NCBI RefSeq assembly: GCF_018966525.1 | Contig: NZ_CP076607.1 | Location: 5,803,721-5,867,720 of the forward strand | Direction: 5' to 3' | Source of the DNA: Paenibacillus sophorae | GTDB lineage: Bacteria > Bacillota > Bacilli > Paenibacillales > Paenibacillaceae | Length of the DNA stretch: 64,000 nucleotides | Shown: one piece after another, positions 46,552 through 54,412 of the stretch | How the letters are laid out: each line of letters begins with the position of its first letter | Numbering within the stretch: the stretch's first letter is position 1 | Translations under genes and position numbers: made by a program | The notes under the pieces: generated by a model | Databases searched by the model: none | Seen by the model: the letters and a program-made list of their open reading frames with translations, nothing else | Told to the model about the DNA's origin: nothing

Positions 46552-48010
46552 TGCCTTCACTCTCCTTTCCGGCCGTTTGGCCGATCAAATCGTTAATCAG
46601 ATTGATCTCAGCAGCCCGCTGCTCGATCACATCCCTCCAATCCTCACCGCGCTCGGCGCAGATGCGGGCCAGCGTATCTTGATTGGATTCCAGCGCCGTC
46701 TTGTTGGCGTTCGCCTCTTTCTGCGGGTCAATCCAGGTGGAGCCAGGCGGAACCCATACATGAGCCAGATAAGGCTTCTTGTCCACGCCATACTTGGGAA
46801 GATCCAGCTGCCCGGAAAGGTACACGCTATCCAGAAACTCCAAATAGACCGGCCGCAGCACACGGTCGATCAGCATCTTTTGCAGCTTCTTATAGAGCTT
46901 GCGGTCCTCAATCAAGCCCTGCCTGGCGGAGGAATAGTTGACCTGCGACAAGTCCCGGCTGACTGCCTCGTAACTGAGGCCCAGTCCGGCGGCAATCATC
47001 CGAACGAGCGTCACGATAAACTCTTTGGTGTTCGACGCCTGGCCGGTCGGAATGACGGTCTGCACCTCGTCGCCCGGGTTCAGCTCGCCGATCATGCCAG
47101 GAGCCAGCGAAACACCGCTGTAATCGATCGTCTCCCCGCCCGTTTTTACTCCCCGCCCCAGCGATCCGGAAGGCGTCGCCTTTTTAATAAAGACAGACAT
47201 GCAGGCGAGCACACGCTCCTTGATAGACACCGCCTCAATGAACTGATTGGCATCCTTGATGCGCGGCAGCGCGGTAACGAGCTGCGAAACCTCGCGAACC
47301 TGCTGCGGATGCGTCTTTTTATAGAGAAAGATTACATCCTTGGCCGGAATACGCACCGTCTCAGCCGGGTTAAACAGATAGCCGTCACCCTTTTTGAAAT
47401 GGTAGGCCGCGGGCCGGTTCAAATCGTCCAGTTCAACCCCTTCGACAATCCGCTTTCCTTCACCGGGAACAACCAGAGTGTTTAACTCATCCACCGAACG
47501 AATCTGAAGTTTGAACGGGAACTTATCGCCTTTGACGTACACCTTCACCACAAACACGCCGCCGTCCACGATATACCGCCGAATTAGCATTTCGGATATC
47601 TCTTCTAGGGATTGAGCACCTGTCACATCCACGTTCTCAGCCTTGCAATACTCTTTCCAGAGCTCTTCGATTTCCCGATTTAGCTCGCCTCCCGCGTTCC
47701 CGGGATGATCTGCGGGGATCTTAGCTTGTAGCATAATGCCGGTGCCGGTGACATTGCGCTCGAACGCCTGCAGGATGCCGCCGGCGATGTCGCTGTTATG
47801 CTCTAAATCCTGTGCCCGCGCACGGATGAGGGCCCGCTCCTGCTGTTTGCGCTGCTCATTAGGCGATGACGCCGGGTTCCACCCGTGATTGTTCCTCCCG
47901 CGATCCCCGGCGTCAAAAACACTCATACCACTTCGCCAGGCCATGCGCTTATAGGCCCAGCGCGGACTGATTACCGCAATGGACCTGTCAATCCAGTTCA
48001 AATTCTTCAC
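46490..48010 (-). CDS. Lambda-family portal protein
   Basis: 506 aa. ERNVTGTGIMLQAKIPADHP, RRYIVDGGVFVVKVYVKGDK and VPPGSTWIDPQKEANANKTA are typical of lambda gpB. Twelve copies form the DNA entry portal at one head vertex. The end of the gene overlaps the protease-capsid frame by about 60 nt. Confidence 0.92.
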   Translation of the reverse strand: MKNLNWIDRSIAVISPRWAYKRMAWRSGMSVFDAGDRGRNNHGWNPASSPNEQRKQQERALIRARAQDLEHNSDIAGGILQAFERNVTGTGIMLQAKIPADHPGNAGGELNREIEELWKEYCKAENVDVTGAQSLEEISEMLIRRYIVDGGVFVVKVYVKGDKFPFKLQIRSVDELNTLVVPGEGKRIVEGVELDDLNRPAAYHFKKGDGYLFNPAETVRIPAKDVIFLYKKTHPQQVREVSQLVTALPRIKDANQFIEAVSIKERVLACMSVFIKKATPSGSLGRGVKTGGETIDYSGVSLAPGMIGELNPGDEVQTVIPTGQASNTKEFIVTLVRMIAAGLGLSYEAVSRDLSQVNYSSARQGLIEDRKLYKKLQKMLIDRVLRPVYLEFLDSVYLSGQLDLPKYGVDKKPYLAHVWVPPGSTWIDPQKEANANKTALESNQDTLARICAERGEDWRDVIEQRAAEINLINDLIGQTAGKESEGIAEEEVPADDEEKGPTDDAA

Positions 48011-48249
48011 CTCCCTTCAAAATATGCCCGCCGGAACATGCTTGCGCTCTCTTCTGGCGCCTCAAGCGACCGAATTTCCTGGTCGAGTCGGTCCCTTTCC
48101 TTATATAGCAAGCCGAGATCAGGACGCTTAAGGCTACGGCCGTTGATACTGTACTCCTGCGCACCGCCGAGTATAGCGCTGATGGCCGTCTGGATTTCAG
48201 TCCTTCGCTCGTAAAGCTCGATCAGCTGCTCTTCCGGAGTCAAAGCCAT
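48007..48249 (-). CDS. gpW-like head-to-tail joining protein
   Basis: 80 aa. TPEEQLIELYERRTEIQTAI and the helix-strand-helix pattern match the gpW family. It overlaps the terminase by 10 nt and the portal by 4 nt, the same order (A, W, B) as in lambda. Confidence 0.88.
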   Translation of the reverse strand: MALTPEEQLIELYERRTEIQTAISAILGGAQEYSINGRSLKRPDLGLLYKERDRLDQEIRSLEAPEESASMFRRAYFEGR

Positions 48250-50048
48250 GATTGTTTCCCTCCTCCTCCGCCCAGTTTTTTAGTCTTGGTTTCCCCCTCT
48301 TGCTTGAGCGGCTCGTACCGCATATACCGGATGCCCAGGCAGTCAGCTGCAAAGGCGGCATATACCTCGCAATCAAGGTAATGGTTATCCGCATGCGACG
48401 TCTTGGGTCGCCAAACCTCGATTTCACGGCGACCGTGTTTCTCCGTCACCTTTTCCTCAGCCGTCACCTGCTCGGCATAATCCTCGTCGCAGTTCTCGTA
48501 CACAAACCAGCCGCCGGACTCATCCTCCTTCCGGCCGAGCCGCCCGAAGATGAAGTCCTTGAAGTAGCCACCGTCCACCATGTAGAGTGAAACGCCAAAA
48601 AGACCGCGTTCCTCACGGTCGATCTTGGTCAGGCGGTATTTAGATGGCAAAGGCGTGTTCGATCCCTTGATGGCGACAGCCCATTCCGCATTTTTGACGC
48701 AGAAATCATAGGTTTCATCGGCGTTATAGCCCGAGTCAATGGCACACAGGTTAACGAAATACTCGGTGCCGTCGCGGGCGCAGTAGGAAATGTTCATGAC
48801 GTCCTCAATCTGAGTCCAAGTCTCGACGACACCATGCCGTATATTGTGGCTGGTCATGCCTTCCGACCAGGCCCGGATCGTGTAATACATGCGGTCTTTC
48901 TGCACATCGACGCCACCAGTCAGCAGAATGGTCCGATCCGGAACGACACCTTCTTCGTAGCCGCTCGCCTTGTCCAGCACCTTCGAGCTATTCAGCTTGA
49001 CCGTAGTGTTATCCCACGGTTCGGCCAACCATGAATTGATAAAGTTCATGAGATTCTCCGGGCCGGCGCGTTTGGATGTCAAGAATTCCACCGCCGCGTC
49101 ACCGAATCGCACCCACGGGCTGTACAGGGCATTGAGCCAAAAGCCGGTTTTGCGCTTTCTGGCCGTCGAACCGTCGGGCGCTCGCCACTCCCCGGCCCGA
49201 AGCATAGCCGGCTTGTGCGAATCGCGAATCGCGCCTTGACAGTGGATGCACTCATAATAGGCCGTCGCTCGAATCTGTTCATAATCCAAGGACTTGTCGA
49301 ACCGAATACGATCCTTAAATGTCAGCGTCTGATATTGCCCGCAGTGCGGACAAGGCACGTAATACTGAAGCTTCAATTCCGCGCCTTCCCAAGCTTGCCA
49401 GATCGGCCCCGTGCGCGTCGTCGGCGTGGACGTCTGCATGATCTTCCGGTTAAACGGGAAGGTCTTGGTACGTTCCCTCGCCAGCGCTCGCGGATCAGCC
49501 TCCTTACCGGCATTCTTCGGGTATTTGTCCACTTCATCCATGAAAAGGAAGCGGATCGGTCTGGAGGACAAGGAAGCCGGGCTGTTTGCCCCTGCGATGA
49601 CCGCATACATGCCATCGAATTGTAACTCCAAATCCTTGCTTCGAGTAGGCTGGAACCGGCTGCTCAGAACCGGGCTCAGTAACATCATAGGTTGGAGTCG
49701 GTTTTCTGACGTGAATTTTGCCAGTGTGTCAATTGGATAGACGATCAACACTGGGCTTGGGTCCTGGGCGACGGCGTAAGCAAACATATTATTCAGACAT
49801 TCGGTCCCGCCGACCTGGGTGGGCTTTAGAAAAATAATTTCCTCTACCCGGGGATCGGTAAACGAATCCATGATGCCGCGCAGGTATGGCGTCCGGTCAG
49901 TGGACCATTGGCCGGGCTCCGCCGATGTGGTGTCCAGCACCCGAAAACGGTCCGCCCATTCGGAAACCGTAAGCTTTTCGGGTGGCCGCAAGACCTGCAT
50001 CGCGGATTGGAGCCAGTCCGGCCAATTATTTTTTGCCTTTTTTGGCAT
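48240..50048 (-). CDS. Terminase large subunit (lambda gpA family)
   Basis: 602 aa. The N-terminal ATPase shows LKPTQVGGTE (Walker A-like) and FLFMDEVDKYPKN (Walker B). A zinc-finger-like CPHCGQ...CIHC and a C-terminal nuclease domain with GGVDVQKDRMYYTI and IDSGYNADETYDF follow. It cuts and packages DNA with the small subunit. gpA-type enzymes usually belong to cos phages. Confidence 0.93.
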   Translation of the reverse strand: MPKKAKNNWPDWLQSAMQVLRPPEKLTVSEWADRFRVLDTTSAEPGQWSTDRTPYLRGIMDSFTDPRVEEIIFLKPTQVGGTECLNNMFAYAVAQDPSPVLIVYPIDTLAKFTSENRLQPMMLLSPVLSSRFQPTRSKDLELQFDGMYAVIAGANSPASLSSRPIRFLFMDEVDKYPKNAGKEADPRALARERTKTFPFNRKIMQTSTPTTRTGPIWQAWEGAELKLQYYVPCPHCGQYQTLTFKDRIRFDKSLDYEQIRATAYYECIHCQGAIRDSHKPAMLRAGEWRAPDGSTARKRKTGFWLNALYSPWVRFGDAAVEFLTSKRAGPENLMNFINSWLAEPWDNTTVKLNSSKVLDKASGYEEGVVPDRTILLTGGVDVQKDRMYYTIRAWSEGMTSHNIRHGVVETWTQIEDVMNISYCARDGTEYFVNLCAIDSGYNADETYDFCVKNAEWAVAIKGSNTPLPSKYRLTKIDREERGLFGVSLYMVDGGYFKDFIFGRLGRKEDESGGWFVYENCDEDYAEQVTAEEKVTEKHGRREIEVWRPKTSHADNHYLDCEVYAAFAADCLGIRYMRYEPLKQEGETKTKKLGGGGGKQSWL

Positions 50049-50574
50049 GGTAAACGCCCCTGACCGACAACTGCAGCAGCACCGTGTTTGTCGTGTCGGT
50101 GATGTTTTGTTCGATCACCCGCACCAGATCCGGCTCCACAAATGGCGCGACCTCCATCGCCACCTTACGACTGTATCCAACCATCGACCGCTTCAGTGTC
50201 GTGAAAAAGCGCTGAAGCTCACTGACCACTTCATCCTTCCGGATGTATTCGCCTTTGGCGACCGCATTCCGGAGGGCTGCCGCTTCTGCCTGCTGTTCCT
50301 TCAGCCGCGCCTCATGCCTGAGCTTCTTGGCGGCGTCCGTCTTCGGCTCCTTCGACTCGCCGTCTTCGTCATCATCTTCACCGCTGCCCGTTCGGTACGC
50401 GATTACCCATTCGACGCACTCCTTCAGCGGATACCATCCCGCCTTTGCTTTGGGCATTCCCAGCTTGACCCACTGTGCAAGTGTGTTCCGGTGGACATTG
50501 AATAGCTCGGACGTGTACGAAGCGCTGATACATAAGGTTTCGTCGATCATTTTTGCGTGTGATTCCAAGCCCAA
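50026..50574 (-). CDS. Terminase small subunit (Nu1-like)
   Basis: 182 aa. TTG 50574 has GGGGGTG near it; ATG 50550 is an alternative. The N-terminal winged helix (SELFNVHRNTLAQWVKLGMP, AGWYPLKECVEW) is the DNA-binding domain of Nu1-like subunits. A charged coiled middle and a C-terminal helical region contacting TerL follow. It recognises cos, which may be at 50600-50693. Confidence 0.85.
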   Translation of the reverse strand: MGLESHAKMIDETLCISASYTSELFNVHRNTLAQWVKLGMPKAKAGWYPLKECVEWVIAYRTGSGEDDDEDGESKEPKTDAAKKLRHEARLKEQQAEAAALRNAVAKGEYIRKDEVVSELQRFFTTLKRSMVGYSRKVAMEVAPFVEPDLVRVIEQNITDTTNTVLLQLSVRGVYHAKKGKK

Positions 50575-50599
50575 AACACCCCCTCAAGATGCACAGTGC

Positions 50600-50693
50600 A
50601 CAGTGATTTTTATCACAAAAAAATATCGAAGACCCGGGGTCACGCGCACCCGCACCCTACCCCGGGCCCGGGAAGGACCCGCAGCCCGAAAAC
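50600..50693. other. GC-rich repeat region, candidate cos site
   Basis: The gap just upstream of the small terminase gene contains ACCCGGGGT (50633-50641) and an inverted partner ACCCCGGGC (50658-50666) flanking CACGCGCACCCGCACC, followed by CCCGGGAAGG. Upstream are TGCACAGTGCACAGTG repeats. Cos-phages with Nu1/gpA terminases place cos immediately before these genes. The exact nick positions cannot be read from sequence. Confidence 0.45.
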
Positions 50694-50912
50694 TCAAGGT
50701 GTCTCATCGCTATTCCTCAAATACAAATCCCTTTCAATGCTATCGCAAACCCTTTGAGCACGTCCCGCAATGTCTGAGTGCACGTCCATCGGTATCCCGA
50801 TTGTCAGCAGCTCATTCAGTCGGCTCAAATACAGAAGCTTGCGATCCGTATCCTGCGGCTTCGAAGCGTCATGCCGGCCCGGATGAGGTGGGGCTGTTAT
50901 CCTTCTTTCCAT
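50694..50912 (-). CDS. Small hypothetical phage protein
   Basis: 72 aa from ATG 50912 with AAAGGGTGAAAGG upstream. Charged, with a helical core (RKLLYLSRLNELLTIGIPMD). The last gene before the cos candidate and terminases. The family is not known to me. Confidence 0.5.
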   Translation of the reverse strand: MERRITAPPHPGRHDASKPQDTDRKLLYLSRLNELLTIGIPMDVHSDIAGRAQRVCDSIERDLYLRNSDETP

Positions 50913-50932
50913 TCCTTTCACCCTTTCCTGCA

Positions 50933-50960
50933 AAATAAAAAGAGCCGCCGTAGCGACTCC
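50933..50960 (-). terminator. Terminator after the 96-aa gene
   Basis: On the minus strand GAGTCGC, loop TACG, GCGGCTC and TTTTTATTTT form a 7-bp intrinsic terminator 19 nt after the stop of the gene at 50979-51269. Confidence 0.8.
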
Positions 50961-50978
50961 TTCAAATAATGTTTGAAA

Positions 50979-51269
50979 TTAGGACTTGCCTTCAACAAGT
51001 TCCTCTACATAATCAATTCCTTTTGCAGAAATGAATACTGCCAGAACTTCATTCATACCAGATCCCTGTCCAGTTGGGCTAATATCAATTAACCCTTTAC
51101 CAGCGAGGTAGTGAAACGCTCTATGATGTTCGGAATCCGGATATAGCTCATGTTTAGTACCCACTAATGCCGAAGCATTTGGTTCTGAACCAAACCACTG
51201 AACATATAACTTTGTAAGAATACTTTCTCTGATTTTTTTACGCTCACGAACTTTCTCTAGATCTATCAT
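50979..51269 (-). CDS. Hypothetical phage protein
   Basis: 96 aa. A helical N-terminus (KVRERKKIRESILTKLYVQW) and a small winged-helix-like centre (HHRAFHYLAGKGLIDISPTG) with LAVFISAKGIDYVEELVE at the end. It is flanked by terminators on both sides and so forms its own unit. AGGGGATGCTGTAA precedes the ATG. Confidence 0.55.
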   Translation of the reverse strand: MIDLEKVRERKKIRESILTKLYVQWFGSEPNASALVGTKHELYPDSEHHRAFHYLAGKGLIDISPTGQGSGMNEVLAVFISAKGIDYVEELVEGKS

Positions 51270-51296
51270 TTACAGCATCCCCTCCTTATGTAATAA

Positions 51297-51346
51297 AAAT
51301 GGATATCTTGTAAAGTGTAACACTTTTATATACAGGATATCCATTT
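51297..51346. terminator. Long terminator hairpin with T run
   Basis: AATGGATATC and GATATCCATT pair perfectly, with inner TGTA/TACA and AAGTG/CACTT pairs and a T-rich 3' side on both strands. It isolates the secreted-protein gene from the gene at 50979. Confidence 0.85.
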
Positions 51347-51353
51347 TATTAAG

Positions 51354-51890
51354 TTATTTACTTTCTGTTGGAGGTGACGCAATGATTATTTTACCATCGT
51401 AAGATTTTGCACCGCTGTATAGCGTACAGATAGTGCCACCGCCTATCCACGAAACATTCCCTGTTAGGTGTAATCTATACTGACCTGCTTCAGTTGGATA
51501 GAAAGTGCTTTGATTCTCCTCAGTACTGCCTAACCCTCCTGGGTAATAAAATCCTGCGCCATCTACCGTTTCCCATGAGTCTAAAAAGTTTTTTCTGTAC
51601 TGTAGATCCATTGTTAAACTAACAAGCGTAACCATCTTGCCAGGATAATTAAAACTCCAATTCCCTTCCAATCCAACACTACTAGTTCCGAACCATAAAT
51701 TAAACGGGTCTGTTGCTTGTGGGGTGACTATGGATTCTGGGGTATTGTTCGTAGTATCAGTAGGTGTCGGTGCGATATGTTCGTTAAAACTATTTACAGA
51801 TTCAATTGGAGCTGCTTCGTCCGCAAAAGCCGAAATAGGAGCAACAAGAATAAATGCGAATAACATTAAAGTAATAATTTTTTTAAACAA
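51354..51890 (-). CDS. Secreted protein, probable lysogenic-conversion cargo
   Basis: 178 aa from TTG 51890 (AGGAGGAAAACTTAA). A clear signal peptide (KKIITLMLFAFILVAPISAFA, cleavage after AFA) precedes an Asn/Thr/Pro-rich linker and a beta-rich domain (LWFGTSSVGLEGNWSFNYPG, AGQYRLHLTGNVSWIGGG). I do not recognise the family; it may bind the cell surface or sugars. The surrounding DNA is markedly AT-rich and the gene has its own promoter region and terminator, typical of a moron. Confidence 0.65.
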   Translation of the reverse strand: MFKKIITLMLFAFILVAPISAFADEAAPIESVNSFNEHIAPTPTDTTNNTPESIVTPQATDPFNLWFGTSSVGLEGNWSFNYPGKMVTLVSLTMDLQYRKNFLDSWETVDGAGFYYPGGLGSTEENQSTFYPTEAGQYRLHLTGNVSWIGGGTICTLYSGAKSYDGKIIIASPPTESK

Positions 51891-52085
51891 TTAAGTTTTC
51901 CTCCTAAATTGAAAAGTGTATGAACAGCGGCCGTTGCTCTCACAATGAATATTAGTAAATAATTTCCTGATAGTCTACTATATTAAGGAAAAATGGTTAT
52001 ATTGTAATATAATTAGGAAAAAAGTATAAAAAATTGATGATAATTCTTTTGTTTTTGTCGAATTATTTGGAAACCCCTCTAAGAA
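51891..52085. other. AT-rich non-coding stretch upstream of secreted-protein gene
   Basis: Very AT-rich, with several possible -10 boxes (e.g. TATAGT near 51978, TATACT near 52025 on the minus strand). I see no ORF or RNA fold that I can support. Confidence 0.5.
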
Positions 52086-52110
52086 CAAAAGAGCCGCCAT
52101 CAGCGACCCT
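52086..52110 (-). terminator. Terminator after the 89-aa gene
   Basis: On the minus strand GGGTCGC, TGATG, GCGGCTC and TTTTGTTC form a stem-loop close in sequence to the one at 50933-50960. A second small hairpin (AAGGAAAAGTTTCCTT) lies between it and the gene stop. Confidence 0.75.
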
Positions 52111-52133
52111 TCGTTAAGGAAACTTTTCCTTAG

Positions 52134-52403
52134 TTATTCTTTTATTCTCATGCCTGGTATTACATCACCCTTGTGCTTATGCTTATTCGCTGACCAGTAT
52201 TCGTTAAAACCTTGCGCACCTTTTTCGGAATGGACATTCTTATACTTCTTACCTCCAACATGGAATATGGCGGCTGACTCTGGATCTCCCTCAACCTCTC
52301 CTGTTATCATGTTGACTTCGCTGACACGCAACATTCTAAAATTTCCGTCGGCATCCTCTGCGGGAATGATGACTTTCTTGGGATCGGGCATTTTTTGAGA
52401 CAT
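52134..52403 (-). CDS. Hypothetical phage protein
   Basis: 89 aa from ATG 52403 with AAAGGAGTG upstream. The core has two short beta segments (FRMLRVSEVNMITGEVEGDP, AAIFHVGGKKYKNVH) and a Lys/His-rich C-terminus (ANKHKHKGDVIPGM). The family is not recognised. Confidence 0.55.
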   Translation of the reverse strand: MSQKMPDPKKVIIPAEDADGNFRMLRVSEVNMITGEVEGDPESAAIFHVGGKKYKNVHSEKGAQGFNEYWSANKHKHKGDVIPGMRIKE

Positions 52404-52516
52404 GAGATTCACTCCTTTGATGTGATAAGAGTTTATTCTACACCACAAGAGTATCCCCTGCTTGACGGCTGGTCATTGCAACTATCTCACTAAATTCATG
52501 AGGAATTTGCAACCGC

Positions 52517-52912
52517 CTATAGGGTTATTGAATCTTCGAAAGCTTCTTCCAAGTAGACGTCTAACTCTTTGTCACCGAAAGCGTCAAAAGTTACTTTGTC
52601 AAGATCACTGGTGATCCCCTTCTCAGTTGACCTGAGTGTATCAATTAATCGAACTCCAGAATCGGGATCAATCAGCTTAACCACAAACAAGTTTTCTGAA
52701 AGGTTGCCTTCAAACACCAGTGTCAGTTCTCCGAATTTAATGGAGAGCTGACGTTTATCAACCAAAACTTCGTTGGAGACTTCCATTGCATCCCACAGTT
52801 GGGATCTCAAATTTTCAAGCGCGTCTTCAATTTGATGCCTGAGGCTGTCATACCCAATTTCATCGTGATATTTCTTAGAGAAATAGCCCACGAACTTTCC
52901 TCTAAAACTCAT
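52517..52912 (-). CDS. Hypothetical phage protein
   Basis: 131 aa from ATG 52912 behind GGGGAGGG. An amphipathic helical N-terminus (YDSLRHQIEDALENLRSQLW) and a beta-rich centre (LSIKFGELTLVFEGNLSENL). Acidic overall. No family known to me. It is first after the late-control hairpins. Confidence 0.55.
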   Translation of the reverse strand: MSFRGKFVGYFSKKYHDEIGYDSLRHQIEDALENLRSQLWDAMEVSNEVLVDKRQLSIKFGELTLVFEGNLSENLFVVKLIDPDSGVRLIDTLRSTEKGITSDLDKVTFDAFGDKELDVYLEEAFEDSITL

Positions 52913-52997
52913 AGTATCCCTCCCCGATTCGTGACTCCTGCTTTATATTCGACGAACTGAAGGGATTCCCTTTCGTGTTTGCTTTCCGCATCCAAAA

Positions 52998-53064
52998 TCC
53001 CAAACGCTTGGGAATATGAAAACGGTATGCCGCCTAACGTCACCAGGACATTGCCAGCATACCG
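52998..53064 (-). terminator. Two tandem hairpins in the late-control region
   Basis: On the minus strand, CGGTATGC (53057-53064) pairs with GCATACCG (53023-53030), with inner AATGTC/GACGTT pairs, followed by TTTTC. Next TCCCAAGCG/TTTGGGA (about 52999-53014) forms a second stem followed by TTTT. They could be tandem terminators guarding the downstream genes, or part of an antitermination leader. Confidence 0.6.
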
Positions 53065-53067
53065 CTT

Positions 53068-53193
53068 CTATATGTGATGCCCGCCGCTGCGAAACCGGTA
53101 TACGGCGTCCGCTATATTATGGGCGCCGTCGCTTGGCGAGCTTGTCACCGTCATTGCTGAAGTCCCGAGTAAGCTCCGCCCCTCTCGCTTCAT
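53068..53193 (-). CDS. Possible 41-residue protein
   Basis: ATG 53191-53193 opens a frame coding MKREGRSLLGTSAMTVTSSP and a C-terminal half (DGAHNIADAVYRFRSGGHHI). The composition looks like a real protein rather than noise, but the binding site is weak. It lies between the GGGTCA repeats and the tandem hairpins, so it could also be a leader peptide. Confidence 0.35.
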   Translation of the reverse strand: MKREGRSLLGTSAMTVTSSPSDGAHNIADAVYRFRSGGHHI

Positions 53194-53222
53194 TTCCACG
53201 CTCTCATAGTATCACGGAAAAA

Positions 53223-53271
53223 GGGTCATTTGGGGGTCAACTTAGGGTCAGAAAAGTTCAAAAAGGGGTCA
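53223..53271. repeat. Helical-phase GGGTCA repeat array
   Basis: GGGTCA occurs at 53223-53228, 53234-53239, 53245-53250 and 53266-53271, with a degenerate AGTTCA at 53255-53260. The spacing is 11, 11, 10, 11 nt, so all copies face one side of the helix. The array begins at the stop codon of the ArpU/sigma-like gene (TGACCC on the minus strand) and stands before the late genes, as an activator or repressor site would. Confidence 0.7.
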
Positions 53272-53763
53272 AAATTTCTCCCCGTCTTTGTCGAAGAATC
53301 CCAGCAGCTTCATGTTGTTGGCAATGACCGTGATTCCTTCCCTTACCCGCCGTTTAATGGTGCTGTCCTTTTCGTCGTATCCAAAGAACAGGCATGTTTC
53401 CTTCATACTGTAGCCCTCAAAGAACCGGTATTTCGTAGCCTTCTTCACATCGTCGTCCAGAATGAGGCTGTGCGCCCGTGTGAGCGCCGTTGCCCGTAAC
53501 TGGTATTGTCCGTATACCCAGCGCTGTTTCTCTGCCAGCAGCACCGCGTTAGCCGTTTTGTCAGCGTGTAATTCGTCCTGATCGATCCGCCGGGCCACCT
53601 CACCGTCAATAGCGACCTGCTCCATTTCTTTCCGGTGATTCTCGTATTCGTCCATCACAATCCGCATTTTTCGGTATTCTTGCAAAAGGGCTTTGGTTCT
53701 CGCAATCTCTGCCTTGGATGCCACCGGGAACAATGCACCTTCTTCCCACTCTGCCACTGCCAT
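53269..53763 (-). CDS. Sigma-70-region-4-like / ArpU-type late regulator
   Basis: 164 aa from ATG 53763 (ATG 53772 also possible). The C-terminal half (ATKYRFFEGYSMKETCLFFG, DEKDSTIKRRVREGITVIAN) has the helix-turn-helix of sigma region 4-like phage regulators placed before late genes. It is the likely activator acting on the GGGTCA array next to its own stop codon. Confidence 0.7.
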   Translation of the reverse strand: MAVAEWEEGALFPVASKAEIARTKALLQEYRKMRIVMDEYENHRKEMEQVAIDGEVARRIDQDELHADKTANAVLLAEKQRWVYGQYQLRATALTRAHSLILDDDVKKATKYRFFEGYSMKETCLFFGYDEKDSTIKRRVREGITVIANNMKLLGFFDKDGEKF

Positions 53764-53870
53764 TCCCCTCATTCCCCTTTATATGGTAATATATTGAGAG
53801 GAATCGTATTTTGATGAAGACCCCTGCGCCCGGCCAAGGATTGCAGGGGTTTCGTTGTGTTCACTTCACG

Positions 53871-54071
53871 CTATCGGTTGAGTTCTTCTTCCTCGTCTCT
53901 GAGGCGCTGGTATTCTTCCATGGTGATTGCTTCACGCTCATAGTATGGTGGAGAAACTCCGACAACGGAATCCGCGCTCATTTTGCTTTGGTGCGTGGCG
54001 ATCACCCGGACGATTCCGGACACATCCCCTTTGTCCCATTCCAAAACGGCATATTCCATAGGATCATTCAC
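53871..54071 (-). CDS. Small hypothetical protein
   Basis: 66 aa; ATG 54071 overlaps the preceding gene, ATG 54059 is an alternative start. The N-terminus is a short beta-rich domain (EYAVLEWDKGDVSGIVRVIA), and the end is an acidic helix (EEYQRLRDEEEELNR). Part of the co-translated block 53871-54354. Confidence 0.5.
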   Translation of the reverse strand: MNDPMEYAVLEWDKGDVSGIVRVIATHQSKMSADSVVGVSPPYYEREAITMEEYQRLRDEEEELNR

Positions 54072-54354
54072 CGCCCGTCTCTTCGATGACCACCGTTGCG
54101 TTGTAGATCAGCACGCGGTGGCCGTCGACGTCGAATTTGACCTTGTTGCCGTATTCGTTGACTTCAACATCGAATTTCCCTTTGTACGTCTTAATGACGT
54201 TGCCGCTCGCGTCATATACCTCAGCGACTCGGTTCAGGCCGTCAACGCTTGATTGCAAATCCTTCTGTTCCCTCTTCATTTCCTCGGTTTGCTCGCAGCC
54301 GGCCAAAATCAACAGTAAGATTGCGGCCAATGCCGCCGTTATTGCTTTTTTCAT
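54064..54354 (-). CDS. Phage-encoded lipoprotein
   Basis: 96 aa from ATG 54354 (ATG 54363 is too close to the AAAGG). A short signal peptide ends in LAGC, a good lipobox, followed by an acidic/basic linker and a beta-rich segment (GNVIKTYKGKFDVEVNEYGN). Phage lipoproteins commonly block superinfecting phage at the membrane; the function here is not shown. A tandem ATTATTCC motif lies right before its binding site. Confidence 0.65.
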   Translation of the reverse strand: MKKAITAALAAILLLILAGCEQTEEMKREQKDLQSSVDGLNRVAEVYDASGNVIKTYKGKFDVEVNEYGNKVKFDVDGHRVLIYNATVVIEETGGE

Positions 54355-54368
54355 GCCCTTCATCCTTT

Positions 54369-54392
54369 CTGGAATAATTTCTGGAATAATTT
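54369..54392 (-). repeat. Tandem ATTATTCC leader motif (first copy)
   Basis: On the minus strand ATTATTCC is repeated with a 12-nt period (ATTATTCC-AGAA-ATTATTCC), ending just before the binding site of the lipoprotein gene. The same arrangement occurs at 54934-54956. Confidence 0.7.
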
Positions 54393-54412
54393 ACGTTGAA
54401 AATGACAAGGTT

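Noticed and set aside
53223..53271. GGGTCA repeats as a CRISPR array
   Set aside because: Units are 6 nt with 4-5 nt gaps and no spacers; there are no cas genes in the window. An operator array explains them better.
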